This document shows, piece after piece, positions 1 through 9,627 of a DNA stretch of 64,000 bases. Both the position numbers and the translations under genes were made by a program. Numbering within the stretch: position 1 is the first letter of the stretch; the number at the start of each line of letters is the position of its first letter. Source of the DNA: Phytophthora colocasiae (lineage: Eukaryota; Oomycota; Peronosporomycetes; Peronosporales; Peronosporaceae); contig JAGKQI010000104.1 of NCBI GenBank assembly GCA_018806915.1, positions 806,001-870,000 of the forward strand, given 5' to 3'. The notes under the pieces were generated by a model. That model was not told the origin of the DNA. It ran no database searches and saw only the letters and a list, made by a program, of their open reading frames with translations.

Positions 1-655
1 TGCACGACTGGAGCCCGACTACAAGCATCGTAGATCAACATCAACAACTTGTTCACTGCATGAGTGGCACGTTCAAAGGCGCATCTAAGCACTGGAGTGT
101 CACGGAAAAGGAAGCGTTCCCGATTATAAAAGCCGCACCTGAGCTAGACTACTTGCTCATTCGCTCAAAAGGCTTCCGCCTGTATTCGGATCACCGCAAC
201 TTAATTTTTATCTTTGCACATGGTGATGAGATCAAAAAGCATGTGCGTGGGAAACTACAGCGATGGAGTTTAAAGCTGAATGAGCTTCGCTACACGATTT
301 AACATATCAGTGGCGACGACAATGTCTGGGCAGACATGATTTCCAGGTGGGCTCAAGCACCCTCGCCTAGTAAATCAAGTATCATGAAGCGCCTACGTAT
401 TCATGAAGAAAACAAGCGCACGCCACAGACACAGCCAACCAAATCCACACAGCAACTTCGACCTTTGCACACTGATGCTGACTGGCCAACGTTTGAGGAG
501 ATTGTCGCCGCTCAAGCGAGCGCGCAGGCAGAACGACCCCCACATCTAACGGATAGTACCGATGGTGGTTGGCGTGACCAGGCTGGACGTTTGTGGATCC
601 CGCCAAGTGCTGCAGTGCTCTTGGAGCGGTTAATGGTGATTGCTCATTGTGGAAC
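1..655 (+). pseudogene. Ty3/gypsy pol remnant: RNase H to integrase zinc-binding region
   Basis: Residues encoded from about position 60 carry the RNase H part of a Ty3/gypsy reverse transcriptase (WSVTEKEAFPI, then LYSDHRNL and KLQRWSLKL). After a stop at 300-302 the same frame continues with ISGDDNVWADMISRW, the usual end of the RNase H domain. From about 540 the protein enters the region before the integrase zinc finger (LWIPPSAAVLLERLMVIAHCGT) and then stops resembling pol at about 650. The reverse transcriptase palm lies outside the window and the integrase core is missing. It is a truncated copy with at least one stop; it meets an oppositely oriented gag/protease piece at 641-655. Confidence 0.8.
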
Positions 656-2130
656 AATGGAGGTACAGCAGACTCGAAAGGGTCAAAATCAATAATTTCT
701 TGGTTCGCCAGAGCAGCAATTTGTTCATCCACATCAATTCCAAGTGCCTTCAAAGTCAGCCATCCCAAAAGAAATTCATCTTCTTTAGTCTCCGTGATAA
801 TGCACGTCACATTCCTCATCCGAACTTTACCAGCAGGCGTCAGTAGCTCCAAATCCAGCTCAATGGCTTCTTGACACGTTATAATCGCTCCACCGACCGC
901 CTTGGCATCCACAGGTTTTTCCAGACGCCGAGTTAGCGCCGTTGGGCATGCCGGAATAATTTCTTCGACAATGTATCGCGGGATCACATTGTACTTCGTG
1001 CCGTTATCGGGGTGATAGGTCATGACAACCACTCCGTTGAACGCAACATGCTTGGGCTCCAACTCGTCACTTGCTTGCAGAAAGCGCTTCATTGTAGAGG
1101 CCTCAGTATTCTTCTTTTGATCCATGAACGCTTGTACAGCAGCTTTCTTCTGTTCCGCTGTAGCTGTGGGGCAGTCACTCACCCAGTGTGCTCCTTTGAA
1201 GTGAAGGCACGCGAGCTGGAGCGTCATCTCGCTTCCGAGCTGCTGGTGCAGCTGATCGTTCGCCAGCCTGAAGTCGAACGCCGTTTTGCTACTTGCCTTC
1301 GGCTGTGCTTTTTAGCGACTTGCTTTGGGTCTTGTCCCTGTTTGTCTGGTTTTGGTACAGGTCATATGATTGCTGATTTTTCAGGGCTTCAGCCTTGATC
1401 ACATCAAAGAGACGTGGCACACTGCTTTTTGCTGTTTGATCAATGTCTAGACGTAGTTGCACTTGTTCCTTCGGACAGGCTGGACGCAGATTTTCAATCA
1501 GCAACTTGCATTTCAGCTTGTCGTTGTTCTCTAACGTATTGCCTAGACCATTTTCTTCAATTAGTTCCTCAAACCGATCAAAGTAGTTTAGAATGCGAGC
1601 TTTCACATCTTTCTGCTTTAGATCGATTCTTAGATGTTGACTCATGATGGCATGCACGTTCGGGACTTGATCATTAATTGTGCTCGCGATGATTTGCGAG
1701 ATTGCTTCAATCAGCTTGTGGTTCGTCATCTCAGCCATGTTCACTTTCAACTCAAGCTCACAGAACGTCTTCAACAAGCGTTTGTTGATCGTGTCTATAG
1801 CAGGGATTATTACCGGGACTCCTGACAGCGGGAAGTCGCGGCGGCCTCGTATAGTTCACTCTCTCGTTTCCATTTGACGAGGGCTTCGTGCGAGAAGCAT
1901 GTAATTGGTGGCGGTTCCTGCGCCGTCCAAAGCTTCATTGCAGCTTGCACTGTGGTTGAGTCACCGACCTCACCGACAGTGTTCGCACGGCTACGCATTT
2001 GCTGGGGGCAGCTCATGGCCGTTGCTTGCTGCTGTGTATTGTCAGACACAGCTAAAGTTAACTTTGTAGTGTCTTCCGACGCTTGCTTGAGAACTCGAAG
2101 GTTAGTTGAATTCTGTTCTCTTACATGCAC
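641..2130 (-). pseudogene. Ty3/gypsy gag-protease remnant, opposite orientation
   Basis: On the minus strand three successive ORFs (2130-1810, 1777-1289, 1227-about 641) read as one decayed gag-protease. The first two are gag-like and helical (MAEMTNHKLIEAISQ; FDRFEELIEENGLGN). The third begins with a zinc-knuckle-like stretch (CLHFKGAHWVSDCP) and continues into an aspartic-protease-like domain where the expected D-T/S-G triplet reads DNG (YHPDNGTKYNVIPRYIV). The frame changes between pieces and the altered active site show it is not functional. The reading frame past about 641 is simply the reverse of the plus-strand pol fragment, which marks the junction. Confidence 0.7.
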
Positions 2131-2570
2131 TGTCCGGTAACTACTCTGTAGTGGTTACGGTTGGTTTCCTTCTTGTTGGTTTTCCTTTGATTCTTATGCA
2201 TCGTGCAACGGACATCGTGTCAGTTGCAACTACAACTCGAGAGAGGAGTTTTGCTGGTCCAATGGCTTGCAGCCACTACAGCGCCATGGATCAGCAGCAG
2301 CCAGTAGCATTAGCTGCTGGGGGAGACGAATACGTTGAGATTTCAGTGAAATTGCAATACGAGGTATTTTCCCCGTTAAATGAAACGTAACAAAAGAGAC
2401 GGCTTCGCAAGCTTGACGAAGTGGCGGGACGGCGCGCTTCGTCGTGTAAGTGTCTACTGCTCACACAGTGATTGAATCCGTCTCACCATGTCGTCTGGGA
2501 GCTCAAAATGCAGCGTAAAATGCCATAATACCAAAAGAATCATCGCCTGTAGATTCAGAAACCGGTCGGC
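2131..2570. other. No gene recognised (430 bp)
   Basis: Sequence between the gag remnant and the LINE fragment. It could contain the LTR or leader of the gag piece, but I see no terminal TG...CA repeat pair or primer-binding site that would establish this. Short plus-strand ORFs here have no recognisable content. Confidence 0.4.
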
Positions 2571-2900
2571 CACGCAATCCTCAACGAGACAACCTCATAC
2601 AGATCCGATTTTCTAGAGAAGCACATACTTCGTTAGTGTCAACCCCTTTGCCAATAGGAATCCCTAAATATTTGAGGGCCTGACACCAAAGTGGGTCGTG
2701 GCGAGAAACAGTATTGGCATGAAACACCAGTAATGTCGAGATTGAGTTGGGCACCGGATTCAACACAGTAAATCTCGACGAGCCCCACCTGGCTATTTAT
2801 CCCATCGAGCGACTTGGATAGTAACGTCGAGTCATCTGCAACCCGTAGCAACGTATTTCGACGAGACTGTAGTTCCCAGTTCAGGTCGGTTGCCCAAGGG
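2570..2900 (-). pseudogene. LINE-type (non-LTR) reverse transcriptase fragment
   Basis: The minus strand reads LRVADDSTLLSKSLDGINSQ in one frame, matching the catalytic F/YADD block of non-LTR reverse transcriptases followed by a helix (QVGLVEIYCVESGAQLNL). After a frameshift near 2700 the next frame gives QALKYLGIPIG, the standard YLG block that follows in LINE polymerases. Only about 100 residues remain, so it is a dead, heavily truncated copy. No endonuclease, poly-A tail or target duplication was found. Confidence 0.6.
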
Positions 2901-3811
2901 GGTTATATTGATATTATAGCACAAGGGGAGAATGGACTATTTTGCTTGCTTTTACTGAATCATTTTTTTCCATTAAAGAAAATCTACTTTTGCTTGCTTA
3001 TACTGACCAAGAATCATTTTTCCCATTAATGAAAATCTATTTTTGAACACACCAATATTTATACTTTTTATTATTCGTTGAATTATTTTCTGCTTTTTCA
3101 GTATTTTCCGCCGCTCGACATGAACAACACGGTCCGCTTTTTCGCTCCCAGGGGCCTCCACCCTGTGCGTTTGGCGCTCAACATCGGCGGTGTCGTCTTC
3201 GAAGACAAAGTTCTACCCCACTCTGACGATACAGTACGCCATCAGGCCGAGTTGTGGCTGAACGAAGAGCAAATAACTCAGTCTGGAGCTATGCTTTTCT
3301 GTGCTGGGCGTTTGGGTAGCTCATACCCAACCAATTCCCCAGCCATGACACTTCTAGTCGACGAAATTATCCACGTTTTGGCTGAAGTGCAAGCCAAAAT
3401 GAACTACGAAGAAGCCTCGAAATCCACGATTGCGCGCTACGCAGCATTGATCGATGCTCGCCTACAGCACCTGCAAAAACTGTATAAGGCTTACAACGAC
3501 AGTGTACTGATTCACGAGATCGCTTTGTACTGCTGGGCAAAGTCTGTGCGGGGTATGAGGCTAGATCGAGAGATTGACAATTTTGACCGCATTGTCCTCA
3601 TCGAAACAAAGATGCAAAACAATCCAAGGGTAAAGAAAATGGAAGCGATTCAAGATTCCAGGAACGATTTAAAGCTGAAGTTGACATACTTTCCGTTTCC
3701 AGGACGCGCTGAGCCAATCCGGTTAGCTCTGTTCATTGCTGGAATACCTTTTCAGGACGAACGCATCAACGTAGACGAGCTGAATCGACGCCGTTCAACG
3801 TTGCCATTTAA

Positions 3812-3850
3812 CCCCTTGCGTCCCGCCCCATATTCTGTATCATACAGAAT
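3812..3850 (+). repeat. piggyBac left terminal inverted repeat with internal palindrome
   Basis: It begins CCCCTTGCGTCCCG and contains the palindrome ATTCTGTAT-C-ATACAGAAT at 3832-3850, 20 bp from the end. The right end has the matching arrangement. The palindrome is a plausible transposase-binding site (inference). Confidence 0.8.
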
Positions 3851-4461
3851 TAGAATTTCATTTCGTTAAAGTATGCGCAGTCAACCCAACAAAATAGTGG
3901 GGTTCAAGCCCTCTTCGGCAATAGGGCAGGCATTTGTCCTCTCCACGCAATTTTGAAGCAGAAAACATGCAATCCAGCCACCTCTATGAAAAACATTCGC
4001 TGAAGTACACCGACCCCATTGGTTCTCGGTGATCTTCAACGATGATGAAAACTCAGTGCTTCGACAACTCCTGTCGAAGTTGTTAACGTGCTGTGTCGAG
4101 ATGAGTGGTTGTACGTTCAGCTCGTAGGACGCAGAGGAAAAATTTGCCCAGTTCCTAACTTGGAGGGATAGCGGAAGGAACTGGGCAATTCTTCCTTCTG
4201 CGTTGCGTTCATTTCTGCGCAGAAAGCGCTTTGGATATTGCTGGTAGTTGCTCGATCGCGCTAGACGTACATTCGTGGCGCGACAACATGAGCGTGACCC
4301 GTAAGAAGCACACTAAAAGGCGCGAGGTGTAAGCTTCGATGAAAACCAATGTAGGAATAGTATTCGAACACAACATGCAATCAATGTGTATTCATTTAGT
4401 TCTCTTTGCCCACCCCTTCTTTCTCTCAGATTTCTTCATTTTCTTTACTCTCCCTCGTTCT

Positions 4462-7439
4462 CTAACTCTCCTCGTCGTTCGTCTCTGATCGCTTGCGCTT
4501 CTCCTTCCTGAAGCGGATCTCGTTGAGGTGTGCGGGGATGTTGCGGCCATCATTCCATACGTCGTGCCATATCTGGGCACAGAGAGAGTGTTTCCTTCCG
4601 CTAGGCGACGGACCTTGGGGCATAGCGGAACGCGTCCGCCAAGTAATGGCTGCATGTCGGGCAAAAATAGCTTGTTTCAAACGATTTTCCACTTTTTGTG
4701 AGCCGAGCACACCTTGCAAAGATGTTGGCGACGTTTCGACTGCGTTTCAGTTTTGTAGCGGTTGTTAGTGTTGACCAAGGCGTGGTCGCCTCGGGCCACT
4801 GGTCCTGCCACTAAGTCCTCCGCGACAGGGTATGTGTCAAAATGCACGTCTCGCAATGCTAGCAAGTCTTTGTGTAAGCGCCGCAGAAACAGGCATGTGG
4901 AGTGGGTTTCTCATCGTCGCGCTTCTTGGCAATATTGTGCACGATAAACCCCGTTCACCAGGGCCATGTCAACAATCCCGAGGAATAGCTGCTTGTAATA
5001 TTTCTTGAAAGCCACACACTTCTGCAGTGAGTACCGCTGCAAGCGCAGCTGATCGTGGACGTCGACACCTCCCATGCCTTCGGCGTAATCCACGACCAGC
5101 TGCGGACACGGCGTGACTGTGACGGAGCCGTCCTTTTCTCTCCGGTTGACGGTGGTCTGGTGTGTGCTGCACCCGTGGCGATCATGTTTACCGGCTTGAG
5201 TCCATCCACGCGAGCGCAACCAGGTACGGGTACTGCCTGGAGTGGGCAATGCGATACTGACCTCTTGGAATAGTCTTTGGTCTTTTTGTTTTGGCTGTAC
5301 TCGATGTCTGGGCACCAGCCGAGACGCGACTTCCTGACAGTCCCCACGTGGTAGAGCCCCATATTGTATAATTTGATAGACAACTGAATGGAGGTAGTAG
5401 TTGTCGGTGATGATCAGGCGCTTATATGGCTGTCCACGTAGTGCTTTCGTAATGTTGCGAACAACAGCTTTAGGGCCGACATTTTGTTCCTTCTTGCCTT
5501 TATTCTTCTTCCCGCAATACACCTCAATGCTATTCAGTACAATCCAGAATACACACACGGTTGTTAGTTTACACCATGTCTCCTCTTACGGATAATACAG
5601 AATAGACCACATTACCGAGCGCAATAGGCAGTTTCAGCACAGCATGTCAGATAGAACTTGGTACCCCACTTTGAAGGTTTATCCTTCATATACACCTTGA
5701 TCGGATTGAACCGCGACCGGTTCGGCACCATACCTTCATCAAAGAGATGCAGCGGCCGAGGCGGTAGCCACGGCGGAAGGTTTCTCCACAGCTTGCAACA
5801 CTGGTCGAATCTTCCACGCCTTGTCGTGGACAGCGTCAGCATCCTCGTTGTTGCTAAAGTGAAGAAATCGAGTGATGGCTTCGAAGCGAGCTCGTTTCAT
5901 GTACCGCGAGAACGTTCCCCGTGGAACTGCACCATCTTCCGAAGTTGACCAGTGCTTGGATAAACCGTCCCGAACTGGAGCGATAGCTCGGGCCATTAGA
6001 AGGGCCACAACCTGGACGATTTCATGGGGTTTGATAGGTTGAAAGCGGCGAAACTCTGCTTCAACTCTGATAATGGGGGCACAGACTTTCTTGGGTCCTT
6101 GGCTTGCTGCTTGAGCAGTGATTCGCGACGCTGTTGCGCTAGCTGTGGTATCAGCTGCGTTCGATACAGATTGGATTCCTCGGCAATGCGGATCAAAGTT
6201 TTTCGGCAGGAAGTAGAAGAAAGACCTAGCGGTGAGTCAGCAAATGCGAGTGCTGAACGTGTTGGACCCCAAGGACCGTCATAGTAATCTCCGGCTGCAC
6301 TCATCTGAAGCATACCTGCATTGTAAAATACATAATACAGAATTAGTATAGCGTGCAACACCGTATTCTGTAGCGTACAGTCTTAGCGCAATGAGCAGCG
6401 TCATGGGCTGTCCACCACTGCTGGTCAGCTCTCGTAGCTCCTCCTCCGTTGTCTCGAAAGGTAGGCTCAGGTTCGTCTTCCTCGGAACTGAAGTCACTGC
6501 TGTCGTTGCCGCTGCCTTTATCTTCACCACCACTCTCAGCGCACCATCCTCGTCTCCATCCTCATCCTCGGATAGGTGTTCCGCAACAGATCCAGGTCGA
6601 CACAAGTTAACGTCGTCAGCTGCGGTGCTCCCAAACAGAACTTCTCGACGCATAGCATCTAAGAACGCGCCATCATCAAAAGCATCCAGTGCATCGTAAT
6701 CTCCAGCTTCAACGTCCATTAATTCTGTAGCCTCCGGAACAGCTCGCACACGGCTTGGCAATTCTGTAGCCTCCGGAACAGCTCGCGCACGGCTTGGCAA
6801 TTCTGTAGACTCCGAAACAGCTCGCACACGGCTTGGCAATTCTGTATCCTCCGGAACAGCTCGCACACGGCTTGGCAATTCTGTAGCCTCCGGAACAGCT
6901 CGCGCACGGCTTGGCAATTCTGTAGACTCCGAAACAGCTCGCACACGGCTTGGCAATTCTGTATCCTCCGGAACAGCTCGCACACGGCTTGGCAATTCTG
7001 TATCCTCCGGAACAGCACACGCACGACTTGGCTGCGCTGAAACAGCTGGAGTAGCGGTCCGTTCTGATGCCACCGTCACGGCATGCACACAACTTGGTGT
7101 ACTTGAACTTGCTGCAATAAGTACTGGACCCTCATCATCGACTATTCCAGCTCTTCGGGCATACTCAGTAAGCTCCTCGGTACCTGGGCACACATAACGA
7201 CTCATCAGACGTCGCAAACTCATTTTCAACGCATGGTACTCACCAACGAAGAAGTCCGTGCCTCTAAGCAGGGCTGTTAGCCGCCCTGACACTCCTGGTC
7301 TGAGGTATGTGTGGTCGTCACTCAGACCTGAAGGTTTTCGCGCCTTCCATCCTGCTGCTGTAAGCTTCGACCACAGCTTCCGGAACCGCTTCGTGGGGCC
7401 GTCGAACTCGTTCATCTGTAGAGAGTGCTCGACGGACAC
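4462..7439 (-). pseudogene. piggyBac transposase, frameshifted
   Basis: The N-terminal ORF (7439-6279) starts with a domain containing FRKLWSKLTAAGWKARKPSG and then carries eight 13-residue repeats. Typical piggyBac blocks follow downstream: IAEESNLYRTQ (about 6180), FEAITRFLHFSNNEDAD (about 5850), FDEGMVPNRSRFNPIKVYM (about 5720), IITDNYYLHSVV (about 5400), VGTVRKSRLG (about 5330), GGVDVHDQLRLQRYSLQKC (about 5060), and a C-terminal Cys-rich RRQHLCKVC / YFCPTC segment (about 4700). Between YCAR and IEVYCGK an 86 bp GT-AG intron (5530-5615) restores the frame. Elsewhere the reading frame changes at least near 6370, 5370, 5150 and 4700, so no active protein is expected. Confidence 0.85.
6721..7032 (-). 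repeat. Eight 39-bp tandem repeats within the transposase N-terminal ORF
   Basis: Eight head-to-tail 39 bp units encode the 13-residue period SRVRAVPEDTELP with small variants (VSESTELP, VPEATELP). Units 2-4 (6760-6876) and 5-7 (6877-6993) look identical over 117 bp, so the array expanded by duplicating a three-unit block. Each unit starts with AATTCTGTA, the same core as the palindromes in the element's terminal repeats. Because the units are multiples of three, the ORF stays open. Confidence 0.9.
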
Positions 7440-7611
7440 TACCTCCCACTCATTTATACCGTTCCTTTTATACTTGGAATTATCTGTGCATAGCTTCCCC
7501 TCACAGTCTTTTTATGCGAATTTTCCCGAACCCCAAACAATACAAAAGATTAGATGCGGGGGTTGGCTCCGATGGGAAGCTTGTCGAATACTATGCACTC
7601 TCATATTTCCT

Positions 7612-7645
7612 ATTCTGTAGAATACAGAATACGGGAGAATAAGGG
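7612..7645 (-). repeat. piggyBac right terminal inverted repeat with internal palindrome
   Basis: Read on the minus strand it starts CCCTTATTCTCCCGTATTCT. The palindrome ATTCTGTA-GAA-TACAGAAT lies at 7612-7630, 15 bp from the terminus, mirroring the left end. Confidence 0.8.
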
Positions 7646-8127
7646 TTAACCAACTGCCGGTTATGGATGTGAATGGAGTTGTCGTATCGCAGGCGCTGGC
7701 AATTCTCCGCTATGCTGGCACGCTCGGTGGCCTCTATCCATCCAGTGACATCATGGAGTCTTTACGAATTGAAGAAATATTCTCGTTGATTGACGAGTTT
7801 TATAGTTCTTACGCTTGGAACGCGTCATACTTCGAGAAGGACCCCACGACGCAGATAAAACTACGAGAGATTCTAGCTGAAGAAACTCTTCCGAACACGT
7901 TGTGCTTGCTTGAGAAGTGCGTGTCCAAGTGGAATGGATGCTATTCGGTCGGTGATAGACTCACCGTAGCGGACCTCGCGATCTACTCATTATTGTGGAC
8001 ATTCCAGAGCGGACGAATCGCTGGTGTCCCTACATCTATCGTTGCACCGTACACGAAGTTGATGAACATTTATGAGGCAATTGCAACTCACCCCTCGGTG
8101 ATTGAATGGAGTGCGATTAAACACTAA

Positions 8128-8560
8128 ATGCATGCAGCAATTTACGTGCACCCGGAGCAAGGAAGCTGTTAAATTATCACTGAAATGTTTTGGGAAAATA
8201 TTAATCCGGGTACCTGCTGTGCGGACGTGTGAAATCTCAACCATTCTGTAGCTACTTCCGTGGATAACAAACAGCTGAGTGAGAGTTTAGAGTCAATTGA
8301 AAGATACGAATACTATTAGTACCTCGTCACCGACTCTAAACTTCTGGTGATAACCATAATCCGGTTATCGTATTACGGAGATTTGGCTGTAGAGCATGAA
8401 CCGAAAGCGTTTGAAAAACTGATAACCACCCTGAGATGTTACCCTCGAAGCTATTACCTTCGTAAACATCAATGTTCATCGTTCTTAATTACCGTAAGCA
8501 CTACTCCAAACAGTCCACGTGTGATTCGACTGTGAGCTTTGATCAGAATAGCTCTAGCCT
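8128..8560. other. Intergenic, no feature seen
   Basis: This AT-richer spacer lies between the broken GST and the dehydrogenase promoter. The 62-codon ORF on the plus strand has no recognisable content. Confidence 0.5.
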
Positions 8561-8576
8561 GTTCACTTCTCAAAAT
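8561..8576 (+). promoter_or_regulatory. Oomycete Inr-like core promoter of the dehydrogenase gene
   Basis: GTTCACTTCTCAAAAT fits the oomycete initiator GCTCATTYYNCAWTTT with few mismatches and lies 48 bp before the ATG, the usual distance. Confidence 0.55.
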
Positions 8577-8623
8577 ACTCCAGCCCCAACAAGTACTTCC
8601 GGAACCAAACAACTCACGCAACC

Positions 8624-9426
8624 ATGACAGACATCAAGAAAACGGTTCTCATCACGGGTAGCACCCGCGGAATCGGTCTCTCGTTGGCAGAACACTACAC
8701 GTCGGCTGGGTGGAATGTCATTGGCACGACTCGTGCAAACAGCAACACCGACAAGGTACACTCGAAATCTGCTTCTTGGTAGGTTCCAAACGATATTCTA
8801 ACACATTGTTTGCTTAAATTCAGTTGGACGCTTTGTCGCCACTCAAAACTGTCGTTTTGGACACGAGTGACGAAGCTTCAGTGCTCAAGGCGGCTAACGA
8901 GCTCGAGGGCGTCGTCATTGACTTGCTTATTAACAACGCAGGCATCGTTCACCCCACGACTTTCGCGACGGTGACCAAGGAGCAGGTGATGCACCAGTAC
9001 GAGGTGAACGTCACGGGTCCATTCCTCGTGACGCGGGCTTTCCTGCCGAATCTCCAGCTGGCGGTCAAGGCTCACGGTTCTGCCTCTGTGCTGCAAGTTT
9101 CTTCCCTAGTGGGCAGCATCACCAACAACACGGAAGAAAACGAGTGGATGTTCCGTGGCCAATACGGCTACACTGCGTCCAAGGCTGCACTCAACATGGT
9201 GACTCGCTCCTTGGCCATGGACCTCCGCGAGCACAAAATCCCTGTCGTCTGCATGAACCCTGGCTTTGTGGACACCGAGATGAACAATCACATGGGCCAC
9301 GTGAAGCCTGGTGACACTGCCAAGTCAATGGCGGACATTGTAGCGAAGGTGACGCTTGCGGACTCTGGCAAGTTCTACGACGCGGACCCCACCACCCCTC
9401 GGTGCGGCTCGGAGCTACCGTGGTAA
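8624..9426 (+). CDS. Short-chain dehydrogenase/reductase
   Basis: This is an NAD(P)-dependent oxidoreductase of the classical SDR family, about 245 residues, the normal single-domain length. Exon 1 is 8624-8755; a 68 bp GT-AG intron (8756-8823) is followed by exon 2, 8824-9426. Visible motifs in order: the cofactor loop TGSTRGIG (residue 11), NNAG (about 83), the active-site YTASK (Y and K about 40 residues after a VSSLVGS serine), and PGFVDTEMN after the sheet core. The N-terminal ITGSTRGIG and the absence of any signal peptide suggest a cytosolic enzyme. The substrate cannot be read from sequence; similarity is to the carbonyl-reductase/sniffer type. It sits between two GST loci, but a shared detoxification role is only inferred. 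Confidence 0.9.
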
Positions 9427-9627
9427 GTGGAATTTTTCCAATAGACTACAGTTGGTAGTCTTAGCATGGAAAAGTGTAGTTGAAGCCTTGGAATTTGCTT
9501 ATCAAGGAAAATATACTACTTCGCATACGCGTGAGCCGGAGTTTGATAACTCAACACATGAATTGTATCGTTTATCTACGTAGGAAAGCGATCACTTCGT
9601 TCACGAGAATGCAGGTGTACAGATCGC

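Larger units (their letters stand above)
3812..7645 (-). mobile_element. piggyBac-family DNA transposon, degenerate
   Basis: The 3834 bp insertion is flanked by TTAA at 3808-3811 and 7646-7649, the target duplication specific to piggyBac. Its ends are imperfect inverted repeats starting CCCCTT (left) and CCCTTA (right, complement), matching the CCYT start typical of the family. A transposase with piggyBac motifs lies inside on the minus strand, but it is broken by frameshifts. The insertion is in the coding sequence of a GST gene. Confidence 0.9.
3120..8127 (+). pseudogene. Tandem-domain glutathione S-transferase split by a piggyBac element
   Basis: The gene encodes two GST units in one chain, as in the intact paralogue at 9628-10881. 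Unit 1 spans about residues 1-180 (VRLALNIGGVVFEDK ... LIHEIALYCW). Unit 2 starts at KLTYFPFPGRAEPIRLAL and is cut at 3811. It resumes at 7650 with QLPVMDVNGVVVSQALAILR and runs to the stop at 8127. Coding blocks 3120-3811 and 7650-8127 join in frame if the element and one TTAA copy are removed, giving about 389 residues. In unit 1 the conserved GST cis-proline position (QVP in the paralogue) reads HQA, so that unit was probably already weakened. A splice-acceptor-like TTTTTCAG lies just upstream of the ATG, so another 5' exon is possible. As it stands the reading frame ends inside the transposon. Confidence 0.85.

Noticed and set aside
6721..7032. Regular 39 bp repeats considered as a CRISPR array
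   Set aside because: The units are contiguous without spacers, encode a periodic peptide in an open frame, and lie inside a eukaryotic transposon.
6709..7092. Cys-rich repeat ORFs in the other frames of the 39 bp array
   Set aside because: They are alternative-frame shadows of the same tandem repeat; only the long N-terminal transposase frame has family context.
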